Positions 38,088-51,097 of a stretch of 64,000 nucleotides of DNA are shown here, one piece after another. Both the position numbers and the translations under genes were made by a program. The notes beneath the pieces are model-generated. The model was not told the DNA's origin. It did not search any database and saw only the letters and a program-made list of their open reading frames with translations. The DNA comes from Fusobacterium varium (GTDB lineage Bacteria > Fusobacteriota > Fusobacteriia > Fusobacteriales > Fusobacteriaceae). The DNA lies in contig LR134390.1 of the NCBI GenBank assembly GCA_900637705.1, forward strand, positions 2,790,001-2,854,000, in the 5' to 3' direction. Numbering within the stretch: the stretch's first letter is position 1; each line of letters opens with the position of its first letter.

Positions 38088-41000
38088 TTAGAATTTATAA
38101 TTAAATCTTACACCATATTTAATTGATGAATCGTTTTTATGTGATTCATCTGCTGCTTCCACTTCAAATGTTACTCCCATATGGTTGGCTTTTTCCACTG
38201 TAAGTCCAATTTTTCCTGACAGCTTTCCTTCTCTCTCTTCTGGAGTGATTAAACTATAATATCCTTCTCTTCCATTTTTAAGCTTTGCTTTATTTCCATC
38301 ATAATTATCTCCGAATTCGTATGCATATTTTACATCTGCTGTTACTTTTACAGATATATCATTTCCTGCATAGATTCTTTGTGATGCTTTTACTCCTGCT
38401 GCTGCCTGTGCGCTTAAGTAATCATTATCTTTAATTTGTACTTCAAGTCCACCTTTGCTTCCAGCATGTTCTTTAAAGTCATCTACTTTTCCATATTCTA
38501 AATCTAAATCAGCATATACATCTAACTGTCTAGATAAATCTGTATAGATAACTTTTGTAAGTCTGTTGTCAAATGCTACAGAGTAAGTATTATACTCTCC
38601 TTTGTTTTCATAAGTTTTATTCAATTCAAGTTTTCTCTTAGCAATATGTCTGTTGTATCCTAGTTCTATTCTTGATAACCATGATACTTTATGCTCATCA
38701 CTTAAATTTTTAACTCTATGAGCTCCTACTCTCAATGAATATACATCTTCTTTTGATCCACCATCATCAAAGTCAAATTTAGATCCAGCAAATCCCACTG
38801 TATATCCATATTTGCTTCCATATTCTGTTCCCTCTTTTTCTTTCATATATAGAAGTCCCATTACCTTGTAATCATAGTCGTCTATTCCTAAAGTAGAATC
38901 CTTATAGTTTCCATCAGTATAGATAACACTGTATTTACTGCTGTCTTTAGTCAGGTTGTATGATGATTCAAGTTCATAGAAAGAATTATCAAATGCCTGA
39001 TTAATATCCTGCATTCTTCCTTGAATAGTTGCATAAATATCTCCTCTAGTTTCAGCTAATTTCTTTGAAGCTTCTCTTTCAAATTCATCTCCATGGAAAT
39101 TCCCTAGATATTTATTCAATTCTTTTAATATTTGAGCATCTCTTCCTTGTCCATTAGTATCATCAATCAGATTATCCAATCCTTTATATAGCGCATCAAA
39201 TTGTTCACCTAAAGTCAATCCTGCATAATCTTTTACTACTAATACTAGTTTTCCATCATCTGTTATTTTTCCTACAAACATAGGTGATGTTATAGGAGTA
39301 AGTTTAGTTCCTGTAATTGTTCCCATTGCTGTATTTACAAATCCTTCTATTTCATATGTACGACCATTTCCTGTAGCTGCAAAGTTTGGTAATATATTTA
39401 CTTCTCCACTTACACTATGTGCATTAAATAGAGGTGTTCCAGTTGTTACATCTACATATGCTCCATCTACTACTATATTTCCTGCTGTAGAAAGAGTTCC
39501 TCCAATAGAAGTATAGTTCCCATTAATTTTAATAGTTCCATCTGGTTTTATCTCTATAGCTCCTACCTGAGCAGTAGCTAATCCACCTGATCCTACTGCC
39601 GCTCCACCATTTACTATTATATGTCCAGCATTTACTGTACTTCCTATTCCTTCTATTCCCACTCCGTTATTTACTACAATAGTTCCATTATTTTCAAATG
39701 TTGTTCCTACTCCTACAAGCATTCCAGCACCTTGATTTACTGTAATAATTCCATTATTAACAATCTTAGCTCCTGCTCCATGTGATGCCATACCTACTGT
39801 TACTGCTCCACATGATGCAAGTGTTCCTCCTAAATTAATATTAGCTCCTACAGCATTTACAGCTACTGCTCCATCTCTTACAAGAATTCCTACTCCACCA
39901 TTATCTACATTGATAGTTCCTGTATTTGTAAAGCTTGTTCCAGCTCCTTCTCCATATACTCCTACTGAATGATCATGATTTACAGTTATTGTTCCAGAAC
40001 TTGTTGCTATTGTTCCACCAGAAATATACATACCTACTGAGTTAAGATGATTTTGAGTATTATTATGATCACCATTTACATTTGTACTTCCTACAGTTAT
40101 ATTTCCTGCATTATTTACTGTATTAGCTCCATTAGAGAATATTCCTACTGATGATGTTCCTAGTGTCATATCAGCATTGTTGTTGATTATCGCTGATTGT
40201 CCTGCTGTTTGTTTTAAATAGATTCCATATCCACTGTTTCCTACTGACCAGTTTCCTACTGATGTAGTTATAGTTCCTGTTCCATCTACCTTATAGATTC
40301 CTACTGAAGCTGTATCATTTATTCCAGTTCCCTTATCATCTATTGTTATAGCTCCTGTATATGTCACATTTCCATTACCTTCACTTGCAATACCAACACT
40401 TGTATTTGCACCAATTCTCATGTTTCCTGTTACTACTGAATTCATTCCTTTGGCGTATACTCCTATTGCATTACCTGTTCCTACTGTAATGTTTGACATG
40501 TTAGCAGTTATTGTTCCTCCAGTTCCTTCTCCATAGATTCCAACTCCTTCTGTTCCAACAGCCATTGTTTCTGTTCCAGTTCCTTGAGTAATTACACTTC
40601 CAGGTGCCATTCCTTTTCCAAAAACACCTATACTGTAGTTTCCTGCTGAAAGATTTCCATTTCCTGTGTATGACCCTCCATTTATTGAAACTCCTATTGA
40701 TGATGTTGTTTTATTTACACATGTTGAAGAATCTGCAACTATTACGTTACCATTTACAGTAATTATACTGTTTTCTCCATATACACCAATATTATTATCT
40801 CCTCCACTTATATTTACTGTTCCTGCTACTGTAAGGTTAGAGTTTCCTTTTGCCATTACTCCTACTTGATTGGCTGTTCCAGAACCACCAATAGAAATTC
40901 CTCCTGCTGTAGTCCCTGTTGAATTATTTAATACCATACCAATAGTATAGCTTCCTGTTTGTGTTATTACAGGTGCAGTTCCTATAGAAGATACTCCATC

Positions 41001-44000
41001 ATAGTAAACTCCTATAGAGTAATATTCAGAGGATGTTCCTGTCTGTACATCTATTGTTGTTGTTCCAAATGCTGGTGCTGCATTCTTTACATATGCTCCT
41101 ATTCCACCATTTTGAACTGTTATTGTTGAAGCTCCCATAGCATTGATGGTTCCACCATCTGCTACTATTCCTATTTGATTGTTTGCTGTAATATTTCCAC
41201 TGAAATTTAATGTAGCATCTTTAGAATACATATATATTCCTTGTGTACCAACTGTAATATTAGCAGTATTTGGAACTGTTACTGTTGTTCCTGCTCCTTG
41301 AGCATATACTCCTATACCACCTTTTCCAGTAGTAATTGCTGTTGTTCCTGCTAAAGTTACACTAGAACCAGCATTTGCTACTACTCCTATTGCACTCTTA
41401 GAAGTACTTGACTCTCCAACTATAATAGTTCCATCTATTGTAGAAGTTGTTCCTGAAGTTGCCATTACTCCTACACTTTCATTTCCTAAGTTAACAGTTC
41501 CTGCATTTATATTTGATGTTACACCTTCAAGAACTACCCCTGTATTTCTTGAACCTGTTGAAGTTATATTATTTGCAGTAAGTCCACTTGTTGCTCCTTT
41601 AATATATACTCCTATTCCATCAGTTCCTGTCATATTCATATTATTATTTTGTACTGATGTCATAACTCCATTGTGGCTTGAGTATATTCCTATTCCTCTA
41701 TCTCCTACATTAATAGTTCCTGTGTTTACTATATCTGCTACATCTGTATAAATTCCTATTGATGGTGTGTTTGTACTTGATATTCCAGATATATTGATTG
41801 TTCCTGTATTATTTATTGTTACTGGAAATCCAGGATTTGTTGCTCCTTTTACTGCTGCCAGTCCTATTCCTCCTGATACAGCTGTAATAGTTCCTCCATT
41901 ATTTGTTATACTTTGAGGTCCTCCCATTGTTCCATCATATGTTCCAAGCATTCCAGTAGCACCTTCTCCTATATTCAGATTTCCTGTAGAATTAAGGCTT
42001 CCATTTGAAGTAGCTGCAAGTGATCCTGAGCCTGTTACAGTTATGTTGTTTCCAAGATTAAGTGTTCCTCCATTATTGTATACTCCTATTCCTCCACCAG
42101 CTAAAAAATTAAATGTTAAGCTTCCTGCTGTTCCAAGGTTGGCAGTTCCCCCAGCTACATATACTCCTGTTCCTCCATTGATATTCATAGTTGATGTTCC
42201 TGTAGCTAAAGTAGTTCCTGTAGGAACATATATTCCTATTCCACCTTCAGTAGTTACATTTCCATTATGGTTAAGAGTCATTCCAGCTCCACCAAGGTAT
42301 ACTCCTACTCCATTTTTAGCGTTTACACTCACATTATTCATAGTATATGTGCCAGTTATTCCAGCATCAAACAATATTCCTACTGATGTTTTTGTACTAT
42401 TTGTACCTGTTGTTATATTAGCTCCATTAAATGATACACTATTATCAAGAACATATACTCCAACCGAATCTTGTCCTGTTGTTATATTTCCTGATATTAC
42501 AGAGTTAGTTTTTGCTGCAACTCCTACTGCTTCTGTTCCTACAACATTTACTGCAAAATCTATCTTAGCATTTTCTCCAAATACTCCAACTCCCCCTGAA
42601 GCTATATTCAAAGTTCCTGCTGTTATTTTATTAGTATCTGTATTTTTTAGATAGATTCCAACTGCATTTGAAGTAATAGTTCCTCCAGTTCCATCAAAAC
42701 TATTTCCTGAACCATCTATATACACTCCAGTTCCTGTTCCAGTAGCAGTTATACTTCCTGTATTTCTTCCAGAACTTGCACCTGCTCCTGCTATATACAT
42801 TCCAAGATTATTACCAGCAGTGATTACATTTGTATTTTCTACAACAGCTGTTTTTCCTGCTTTTGCTTCAGATGCCATTCCTACCATTGAACCTGCTGTT
42901 CCATTTAATGTGATAGTTCCAGAATTAATACCTTTTCCTTCTTCTGTATATATTCCAATTCCATCACTTGTATCATTTAAGGTAATAGTTCCATTTGAAG
43001 TCAGCTGTGAACCTCCTCCAACATATGAAGCTATACTATCACTTTGCCCTACTGCTGATGTAATATTGGAATTATTTACTAAAGTTATTCCATCTGCTGC
43101 ATATATTCCTATACTTTCACTTCCAATAAGAGAAATAACTGAGTTATTTGTTACAGTTCCTGATGCAGTTCCTTTACTGTAATAAACCCCTATATTTTTA
43201 GTTCCAGCAACTGTATTATTTACAGTTATTGTTCCTCCTGTTGCAGAAGCTCCATCTGTAAGATACATTCCTGTTCCTCTTCCAGAATTAGTATTAAGAA
43301 CAAGTCCTCCTGCTCCTATAGTTACAGCTCCTCCACTTCCATATACTCCTACTGCTCCTGCTGTAGCTGTTCCTGTAGCAGCTACTGTTCCTGATATAGT
43401 TGATGTTCCATCAATAAATATACCAGTTGTTCTCTCTCCAGTAGCAGTTACATCAACATTTAAAGTATTATTTCCCTTAGAATATATACCTACTGCTTCA
43501 TTTGTAACATTAAGCTTCCCTGTTCCATTAAATGTACTTCCAGTACTAACATTTTCAAGATAAATCCCAACAGTTTTATTTCCAGGTGTTGTTGGTGTTC
43601 CCACTCCATCTATTGTTACAGTTTTACCTGAGTCTATTCCTACTGTTGCATCTTTCCCATATACAAAGATATTTTTATTTTCATTTGTACTTGTAAGAGT
43701 CAGGTTATCTTTAAAGTTTACAGATGAATTTTCAGCGAAAACTCCTACACTTGATTTTCCACCAAACACTATTTTATTTCCAGTATTAAGTTCAGTTACA
43801 GCACCTGCTTTAACATATATTCCTGTAGTTCCATCTACATTAAGATTGATTGTACCTTGATTTATTGCTTTAGCCCCTGATCCTTCTGCATACATTCCTA
43901 TTTGTGAAGCATCATTTACATTAATTATTCCTGTTGTAGTATCATTAAGGATATTAGCTGTTTTAGTATACATTCCAACAGCTCCTGTCTTCCCTGTTCC

Positions 44001-47000
44001 TAAAGTTATAGTTCCTGTATTAGTTCCTGTATTAGTACTACTTCCTTTAATATATATTCCTACTCCAGAAGTTCCTATACTTAATGCTCCTGATGATGAA
44101 ACATTCATATCTTCTGTATATATAGCAGTTCCTTTATCTAAAGCTAAAGCATTTACAGCTACACCAATATTTTTAGTTTCTCCACCAGTTCCTTTATAGT
44201 AGATAGCAGTTTTTCCAAGTGTTCCAGTATTATTTGATGTTACTGTTACAGTAGTTGCAGTAAGGTCTGATGTTCCATCAAGCATTACTCCAACACCATC
44301 TGCTCCAAGATCAAGAGTACCAAGACTTGTAACCTCAGTTCCATTTTTAGCATAAATAGCTACTCCACCATCTCCTACAGATACTTTTCCAAGATTTGAA
44401 ATAGTCGCTTTATCCCCATAAATACCAATAGCAGCATTAGAGCCACTAGAATGTCCAACTTTTATTTCTCCAGTTGCTGTATTTGTTACAAGAACATCCC
44501 CTTTTGCTCCAGTTGAATTGTTATTGTATGCATAAATACCAACACTTCCTGTTCCATCAAGAGTTATTTTATTATTGTTAGTAATATCAGCTTTTCCCTG
44601 CCCTACTGCTAATGAACCAAATTCATTAACTATTGGCACTTTAGAAGAATCTTCTCTATATGCCATTCCTAGAATACCTATAGATTGCTCTCCTCCTACT
44701 TCAATACTTCCATCATTTGATACTGTACTTCCATTTACAGCATAAATACCTACTGCTTGTGCATTCGCAGCATTACTCTCTTTTTCAACTTTTATCGAGC
44801 TAGTTCCATCTACTGTTACAACTCCATAATTTATAAAAGCTCCAATAGCTCCTGTTCCTACACCATCTCTATCAGCAACAATAGTTGAATTAACTAAGTT
44901 TATTCCTGCTTCTGTATTAGAAGTAGCCAACTTACTTGAGTTCATTTCTAATCCAACCACTTGATTGTTAAATTTAGATGCCTGAGTATTATCGAGAATT
45001 GCAGAAATAGTACTTCCTGTAGCAGTCGCTACAAGTCTTTGTCCTAAAAATCTATTATAATAGAAATTCCCATCTTCTTGTGCCTGAGTTTCTCCTAATG
45101 CACCTACTCCAGTTTTATCCAAATTTCCAATATTAATTGTTCCTCCATCAACTGCTGCTATTTTATATTTGTCAATACCACCACCTGCAACTATAAGATC
45201 TGAAAGATTTGCTCCTCCCAGAGCTGTTCCAAGAGCTCCAGTTATACTGGCTTCCAATCCAGTTGTACTCAATCCAGTTGCATTTTTTAGATTAAAGACA
45301 ACAACATCATTAGATTCTACATGAATTCTTGAGTTTGCATCTAATGTTACAGGTGGTGTTCCTGCCAACATATCTACATCAAATGCTGTTGCCTTTCCTT
45401 TAAGAATCATTTTAGAATTACTTAAATTTATTTTTCCTACTCCATCTGAATAAACAGCATATCCTGAACCATCAAATTCTACTGTCCCTCCTGATAAATC
45501 TATATTAGAATTTGTTCCTATAGAGGCTGCTGCTGTTGATCCATTAGTTACTTTTATATAATTGTTTTTAGCATTAACAACTCCACCATTTGTTGCCATA
45601 ACTCCAAATCCAACATATCTGTCTGCATCACTTAATTTTGATCCTGTTATAGATATATTAGCACTTCCTGGAGTTGCTGTTCTATTGATTGTAATAACAG
45701 TATTAGCTCCAGAAGCAAAAGCTGCTCCTGTATCTTTTCCATTTATAGTTGTAGGGTTAGCTCCTACTTTTGAAACTACATTTAATTCCTTTGCTGTAAT
45801 TTGGGCTCCACTTTCTCCATAAACAACCACTGAATCTTCAGTATTTGCAGCTGTTATTTTATTTACTGTTACAGTTTCTGCTATTCCAGAAGAAGCACCT
45901 TTTACATAGACTGCCATATTTCCTATTCCATTAGTTAATGAAATATCTCCTGTAGAAGTTATACTTCCTTTACCATTAATTAAAACACCAATATTTCCAC
46001 TTCCACCATTTAGAGAAATCTCTCCTCCACCTATATTAAGTGCTACATCAGCATTAGGATATACTCCAACATTATTTTCAGTTTTATCATATATTCTTAT
46101 CTGATGACTTGTTAGATTTATGGCTGCATTAGCAATTATTCCAAAAGAACCTTCTATATTTGTATTTGTTCCACCACTTGGATTGATATTATAATCTGTT
46201 AAATTTGTTCCATTAGTAGTTCCAGAAGCTGTAGAAGTTGTGAAATTCTGATTTCCTTTACCAGTTTCTCCAATATCAACAGCAAAATTTCCAATTGTAG
46301 AACCAGATGTAGCAGCTCCATATAAACCTATACTTTTATCTCCAAATAGCTTCAATGGTTTATAGCTTCCTGCAGTTACAGTATTAGTTGCACTATTGAA
46401 TGCAAAATTATCAGTAGCAAAATATAAATCATTATCAGAACCTGTTTTTAGGAAAATTCCAGCAGAATTCTCTCCATACATTTCTAAAGTTCCTCTATTT
46501 ACTATACTCAATGGTCTTCCTGTGCCACTTGAACCAGAAAGGAAAATAGAAGCTGTCTGAGTGTATGTTTTTATACTTCCAGTAGGTCCATTATACATTA
46601 TATGATGAACCCCAGTTCCATCAAGGGACATTACAAAAGCTGAAGTATATTTTTGATAATAATTAGTTCCATTAAAATATGGTTGAAAAATTACCTCACC
46701 TGTATTCATAGCTATAGCTTTTCTTCCTGCTGAACTATGGTCATAATGGTTAGTAAGAGAAGTGTTTCCCCCTTCAATAACTATTTTTCCACTATTTATC
46801 CATGTATATCTAGCTGAAGCAGCTGTTGTATTTTTTGTTGTTCCATAAGTCCAGTTAATATTATTTCCAGCATCATCATAAGCAGCTAAAATGTCAGCTT
46901 TATTACTTAGACCATTAGTTCCAGTATCTAATCCTGCTCTTTGACTTGTTGGATCAGCAGCCCCATGAATATCCATATGTACAAATTCTCCTAGGTTAGA

Positions 47001-48262
47001 AGCTGCATTTTCCATTCCTCTAGTATAAAGAAATGTTGCATTACTTAACATTGTCGATTGAGTTCCTGACCCAACTAATTTTTGAAACCCTAGTTGAGAT
47101 CCACTAGAAGCTGTAGAAGTTCTAGCTAAACTATTCCATGTCAATCCTGCTCCAACATTTGCATGAAGATCACTTTTAGCATCATTTCCACCTTGAGCCC
47201 AAACATTAGCTCCACTATATCCAGTATATTCATATGTCCATGTATTAGCAGTATTTCTAACTAAATTAAAATTTCCACCTTTAATTGCAACCATTTCTAT
47301 AACACCATTACTTAAAGTTCTAGTATCAATATGATTATCTGTTCCATTTCCACTTGAAGCAACATTTGAAGCAAATGATGGAATAGTTGGTGGCACGATA
47401 ACTGGTATAGTTGGTGCTGTTGGTGCTGTTACTGTAGTTGGTTCAAATCCTGTTGGCGTTGCTGGAGCACTCACATTTATATTCTTATCCCCTGGTGTTG
47501 TTGGTGTTGTTATTACTGGTGCTGTTACTGTTATCTTATCAACAGCTGCTGGAGTTGTAATTGATACACTTACTCCACTTGGTGATGATGGTATTGAAAC
47601 TACTGGTGCTGTAATTGTTGGCATTGTTGGCATTGTTGGACTTACCGTTCCTGGTAATGCTCCTAAATTTACAGTAGGTGTTGATACATTCACTGACACA
47701 CTTGGATTAATTATTGGAAGCTCTGGTTCAATAGGTTTGATATTAGCTCCAACTTCAATTGTTTCTCTAAATACTTCAGTGTCAACAGCTACTCCATTTC
47801 CAGCCATTATTTTATCTTTTCCAACATTTCCTGTAGCTCTAAGCAGACTTCTTCCACTCTTTGTTCCATAATGCTCATTTATTGCATCTATTGTTTCTTT
47901 AAATTCTTTATCAGTTCTGTCTTTCATTTTTCCATTATCTAAATATTGATAACTTAAAAATACCTGTGTACTGTTGAATAAAGGTTTAGAATAAAAATCT
48001 CCCTTTCTTACAAGTTCCACAAAATCTGAATTGTATTCTTTTATCATTCTTTCATTTTCTGCTATTTTTCTTTTATTTCCTCGCGCTCTGTTTGTATCTT
48101 AGTTAAAAGATCTCCTTTAGTTTCCTGTATCTCCTCTGCTGTTATCCCTGCACCTAAAGATATCCCTCCTGTTATCATGAAGGCTATCAAAAGCGAAAGA
48201 GAATAACTGACTTTTCTCTTCAAAAATCTCTTTAGAGATTTTTCAATGTCACCTTTTTTCAT
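38088..48262 (-). pseudogene. giant type Va autotransporter adhesin (RadD-sized), frame broken near the N-terminus
   Basis: The main frame (38088-48047) lacks a signal. The short frame 48062-48262 supplies it: MKKGDIEKSLKRFLKRKV, then a hydrophobic core ending near SLGAG. One extra base in the T5 run at 48065-48069 joins them into 3,391 residues. A proline/threonine linker (about 200-290) precedes a passenger of hundreds of short Gly/Asn/Thr beta-helix-like repeats with recurring GVGIY/GIYA. The last 300 or so residues form the autotransporter barrel ending GVRFNYKF. Size and N-terminal style match fusobacterial RadD/Fap2-type adhesins. AAGGGGGAAAGATTT precedes the ATG. Confidence 0.93.
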
Positions 48263-48275
48263 AAATCTTTCCCCC

Positions 48276-48860
48276 TTAGTTTCCTGCTCTAACTTTTTGT
48301 TCCATCTTATCTAATCTATTCAAGTATTCATTAAGTTTTTCATTTTCTAATAATAATAGTTCAATCTCATTATTATTAGATTTGAATTCATCATATACTT
48401 CATCATATTTTTGACTTAGAAATACTCTGTTTTCATCAGATTCCATTCCTAAAACTTCCTCAAGCTTCATGATTTCTTCCTCTTCCATTTTCAGAAAAGC
48501 CATTCTTTCCTTACCTATTTCAAAAGCTGCTCCTGCTGCTGCAATTCTAGCTTCTGGAGTACTTTCGCTTCTGAATACCTTTTCCTCAAGAGATTCATTT
48601 AAATCTCTCCTGATATCTTCAATTATTTTCTTTCCTTTTTTTTCCTCTGCCTTTTCAGCAGCAATTCTTGCTTTTTCTTCAGCTTCTTTAGCTTTTTCAG
48701 CATCTTCAATGGCTTTTTGCTTTGCTTTTTCTTCAGCCTGTATCTCTTTTCTTATCTGTTCAAGAACTTTTTTCCCTTCTTTTTCACTTATTTCCTGTGA
48801 ATAAAGAGTTGTTGCTCCCAAACAAGATATCAAAAGAAATATCCCCAAAATTTTTTTCAT
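48276..48860 (-). CDS. exported coiled-coil protein, FadA-like
   Basis: 194 residues. A signal peptide (MKKILGIFLLISCLGATTLYS) is followed by long Glu/Lys/Ala heptad regions (about 30-95 and 125-190). It ends LDKMEQKVRAGN, like the RAGN end of FadA. It lies 13 bases upstream of the giant autotransporter, a place where fusobacterial adhesin operons carry small helper proteins. It may be a co-adhesin or a periplasmic chaperone. ATG 48860 has AAGGAGGAAAGAAAT upstream; a frame open to 48890 would precede the signal with ten residues. Confidence 0.75.
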   Translation of the reverse strand: MKKILGIFLLISCLGATTLYSQEISEKEGKKVLEQIRKEIQAEEKAKQKAIEDAEKAKEAEEKARIAAEKAEEKKGKKIIEDIRRDLNESLEEKVFRSESTPEARIAAAGAAFEIGKERMAFLKMEEEEIMKLEEVLGMESDENRVFLSQKYDEVYDEFKSNNNEIELLLLENEKLNEYLNRLDKMEQKVRAGN

Positions 48861-49352
48861 ATTTCTTTCCTCCTTAAGAATAAACTTCATAATTTTTTAA
48901 ATGTCATGATTTTTCAATAATCAATAAAAATCCCCCCTTTTTTATAAAAAATGACAAACAAATATTTTTAAAATTGTGATTTATAGAATATATTTATTTG
49001 TAATTTTGTTAATTTTATAAGTTTACAATCTTATTTAAAGTAAGTAAATTATAGCATAATATTTTTTTGCATACAAATAAAAACATATTATAAATAAATT
49101 ATTTTTATTGTATATATTTATTTTTAGATTTATAGATATTAAACAATATTTTTATTTTTTATAAAAAATGTATATATTTTTTGAATGTGTAATAAAAATA
49201 AAAAATAAATTATAGTATTTTTTGAAAAATAAAGACAATGAAGAAAAATGTCAAAAAAAGGAAAATGAAAATATTCCACTTTAAAAAATTTCTAGAATAT
49301 AAAATAAAGAAGACTTTTATGATAAGAAAAAGATATTGGCAATTTATAAAAA
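48861..49352. other. long AT-rich leader of the adhesin operon
   Basis: About 180 bases lie between the promoter at 49048 and the first start codon. It contains GGGGGG (48932-48937) followed by a seven-codon frame TTG...TGA at 48904-48924 (MIIEKS), a possible leader peptide. Nothing else was recognised. Confidence 0.45.
49048..49076 (-). promoter_or_regulatory. promoter of the adhesin operon
   Basis: On the minus strand TTGTAT (49071-49076), 17 bases, TATAAT (49048-49053). Confidence 0.6.
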
Positions 49353-49396
49353 GAAATAAAAAAATGGCTGAATATAGTTTTACACTACATTCAGCC
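49353..49396 (-). terminator. terminator of the CstA-type gene
   Basis: GGCTGAATATAGT/ACTACATTCAGCC (one mismatch) is followed on the minus strand by seven T. It lies 62 bases beyond the cstA stop. Confidence 0.85.
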
Positions 49397-49457
49397 TCAA
49401 AAAATTATTTATTTATTTTAATTAATTTTTAAAATATTTTATTAAAAACAAAAATCA

Positions 49458-50897
49458 TTATACATTTGCTTCTACAATTTTTTCTTTCTTTAAACTTTTA
49501 AAAAATCCTAAAGTACATACTGCTGATAATACTAATCCACATATTAACCCAATCATTTCTATTGTAGCCACTGGAGTTTCATGGAAGAATCTTACAAATC
49601 CTTCTGGAGCTATAACAATATAATCAGTAACAACAACTGTCATAAACATTGCTGGAAGAAGAGCTATATAATAATTTTTTCCATGATTATTTAAATATTT
49701 AGCTGCAGCCCAAAGTGCAATTGTAGCAAGAGTTTGGTTAGACCAACTAAAATATCTCCATAAAATATTAAAATCTATAAAACATAATGAAATTCCAACA
49801 ATAAATAGTGGAATAGCAACTATAAATCTATTTGCTACAGGTCCTTGCTTATATCCAATTGCATCTGCTATTGTAAGTCTTGCACTTCTAAAAGCTGTAT
49901 CTCCTGATGTTATTGGACATGCTACTACTCCTAATAGAGCTAAAGCTCCTCCTACTTTTCCTAATACAGAATTAGAAATTCTATTTACTACAACTGCTGC
50001 TCCACCATGTCCTAATGCTTCTCCCAATCCTGGAGTTCCACCAAAGAAACTCATTGCTGCTGCTGCCCATACTAGAGCTACAACACCTTCAGAAATCATA
50101 GCACCATAAAATACTTTTCTTCCTTCAACTTCATTCTGAAGACATCTAGCCATCATTGGAGATTGAGTAGCATGGAATCCACTTATAGCTCCACAAGCTA
50201 TTGTTATAAACAAATAAGGAAAAATTGATTGTTTTGCTGGATGAAAATTATGTAAAGCTATCTCAGGAATATTATATCCTTGAACTACTATTCCTATACC
50301 TATTCCCACAGCCATTACTAATAAAGCAATTCCAAATATTGGATAAATTCTTCCAATTATTTTATCTATTGGTAATACTGTTGCTGCTAAATAATAAATT
50401 ATTATAATTCCAATAAGTACCATTTTATCTATTCCTGTAAGGTCATTCAATATAGCAGCTGGACTTGTTATAAATACCACTCCAACTAGTACTAAAAGAA
50501 TAATTGAGAAAACTACCATAAGCTTTCTTGCACCATTTCCAAGATTTTCTCCAACTAATTCTGCGACACTTGCTCCATTCTTTCTTAAAGACATCATTCC
50601 AATTAAAAAGTCATGAACGGCACCTGCAAATATACAACCAAATACAATCCATAAAAATGCTGCTGGTCCCCACATTGCTCCTGCTACTGCTCCAAATATA
50701 GGTCCTGTTCCAGCTATATTTAGAAATTGAATTAGAAATGCTTTTTTCCATCCCATTTCCACATAATCAACACCATCACTTAATTTTTTAGCTGGTGTAA
50801 CTCTATCTGGTTCAATCCCAAATATTTTTTCAACTATTTTTCCATAAATAATGTAACCTACTATTAGAGCTATTATTGAAATAATAAAACTAAACAT
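49458..50897 (-). CDS. CstA-family transporter (pyruvate/peptide)
   Basis: An inner-membrane carbon-starvation protein of 479 residues, the short form of the family. About 13 TM helices are visible. Family motifs IAGTGPIFGAVAGAMWGP, GAVHDFLIGMMSLRKNG, HATQSPMMARCLQNE and CPITSGDTAFRSARL are conserved. Relatives in E. coli (CstA, BtsT) import pyruvate or peptides. It is divergent from a LytS/LytTR pair, the same arrangement in principle as BtsS/BtsR controlling btsT. GGGAGG precedes the ATG. Confidence 0.92.
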   Translation of the reverse strand: MFSFIISIIALIVGYIIYGKIVEKIFGIEPDRVTPAKKLSDGVDYVEMGWKKAFLIQFLNIAGTGPIFGAVAGAMWGPAAFLWIVFGCIFAGAVHDFLIGMMSLRKNGASVAELVGENLGNGARKLMVVFSIILLVLVGVVFITSPAAILNDLTGIDKMVLIGIIIIYYLAATVLPIDKIIGRIYPIFGIALLVMAVGIGIGIVVQGYNIPEIALHNFHPAKQSIFPYLFITIACGAISGFHATQSPMMARCLQNEVEGRKVFYGAMISEGVVALVWAAAAMSFFGGTPGLGEALGHGGAAVVVNRISNSVLGKVGGALALLGVVACPITSGDTAFRSARLTIADAIGYKQGPVANRFIVAIPLFIVGISLCFIDFNILWRYFSWSNQTLATIALWAAAKYLNNHGKNYYIALLPAMFMTVVVTDYIVIAPEGFVRFFHETPVATIEMIGLICGLVLSAVCTLGFFKSLKKEKIVEANV

Positions 50898-51097
50898 AAA
50901 ATTTGCCTCCCATTTTTATATTTTAATATATAATCTTCTAGTATAAATAATACATCAAAAGCTTCTAAAAAGAATGGATTGTTCTTTAAAAGGTTAAATT
51001 TAATACTTAGAATGCAAAAATAAATCCTTTAATATCACTTTTTATATTCTATTCTTTATGGTATAATTTTTGTGTCTATACATGGAGGGGATATAAA
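50898..51097. promoter_or_regulatory. divergent control region between cstA-like and lytS-like genes
   Basis: 200 bp. A TATAAT (51062-51067) fits a promoter for the plus-strand kinase gene, without a clear -35 box. I found no convincing pair of LytTR direct repeats by eye, though the region must hold the control sites of both units. Confidence 0.4.

Noticed and set aside
42043-42654. 203-codon plus-strand frame inside the giant autotransporter gene
   Set aside because: It is antisense to the repeat region, proline/valine-rich from complementary Gly/Asn/Thr codons, and has no ribosome binding site. Similar frames at 40666, 42820 and 45562 are rejected for the same reason.
38088-48047. Repeats in the autotransporter passenger as a CRISPR array
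   Set aside because: The repeats are degenerate and in frame within one protein, with no constant repeat-spacer length and no cas genes.
49238-49432. 64-codon plus-strand Lys-rich frame
   Set aside because: It has no ribosome binding site, low-complexity composition, and covers the cstA terminator hairpin.
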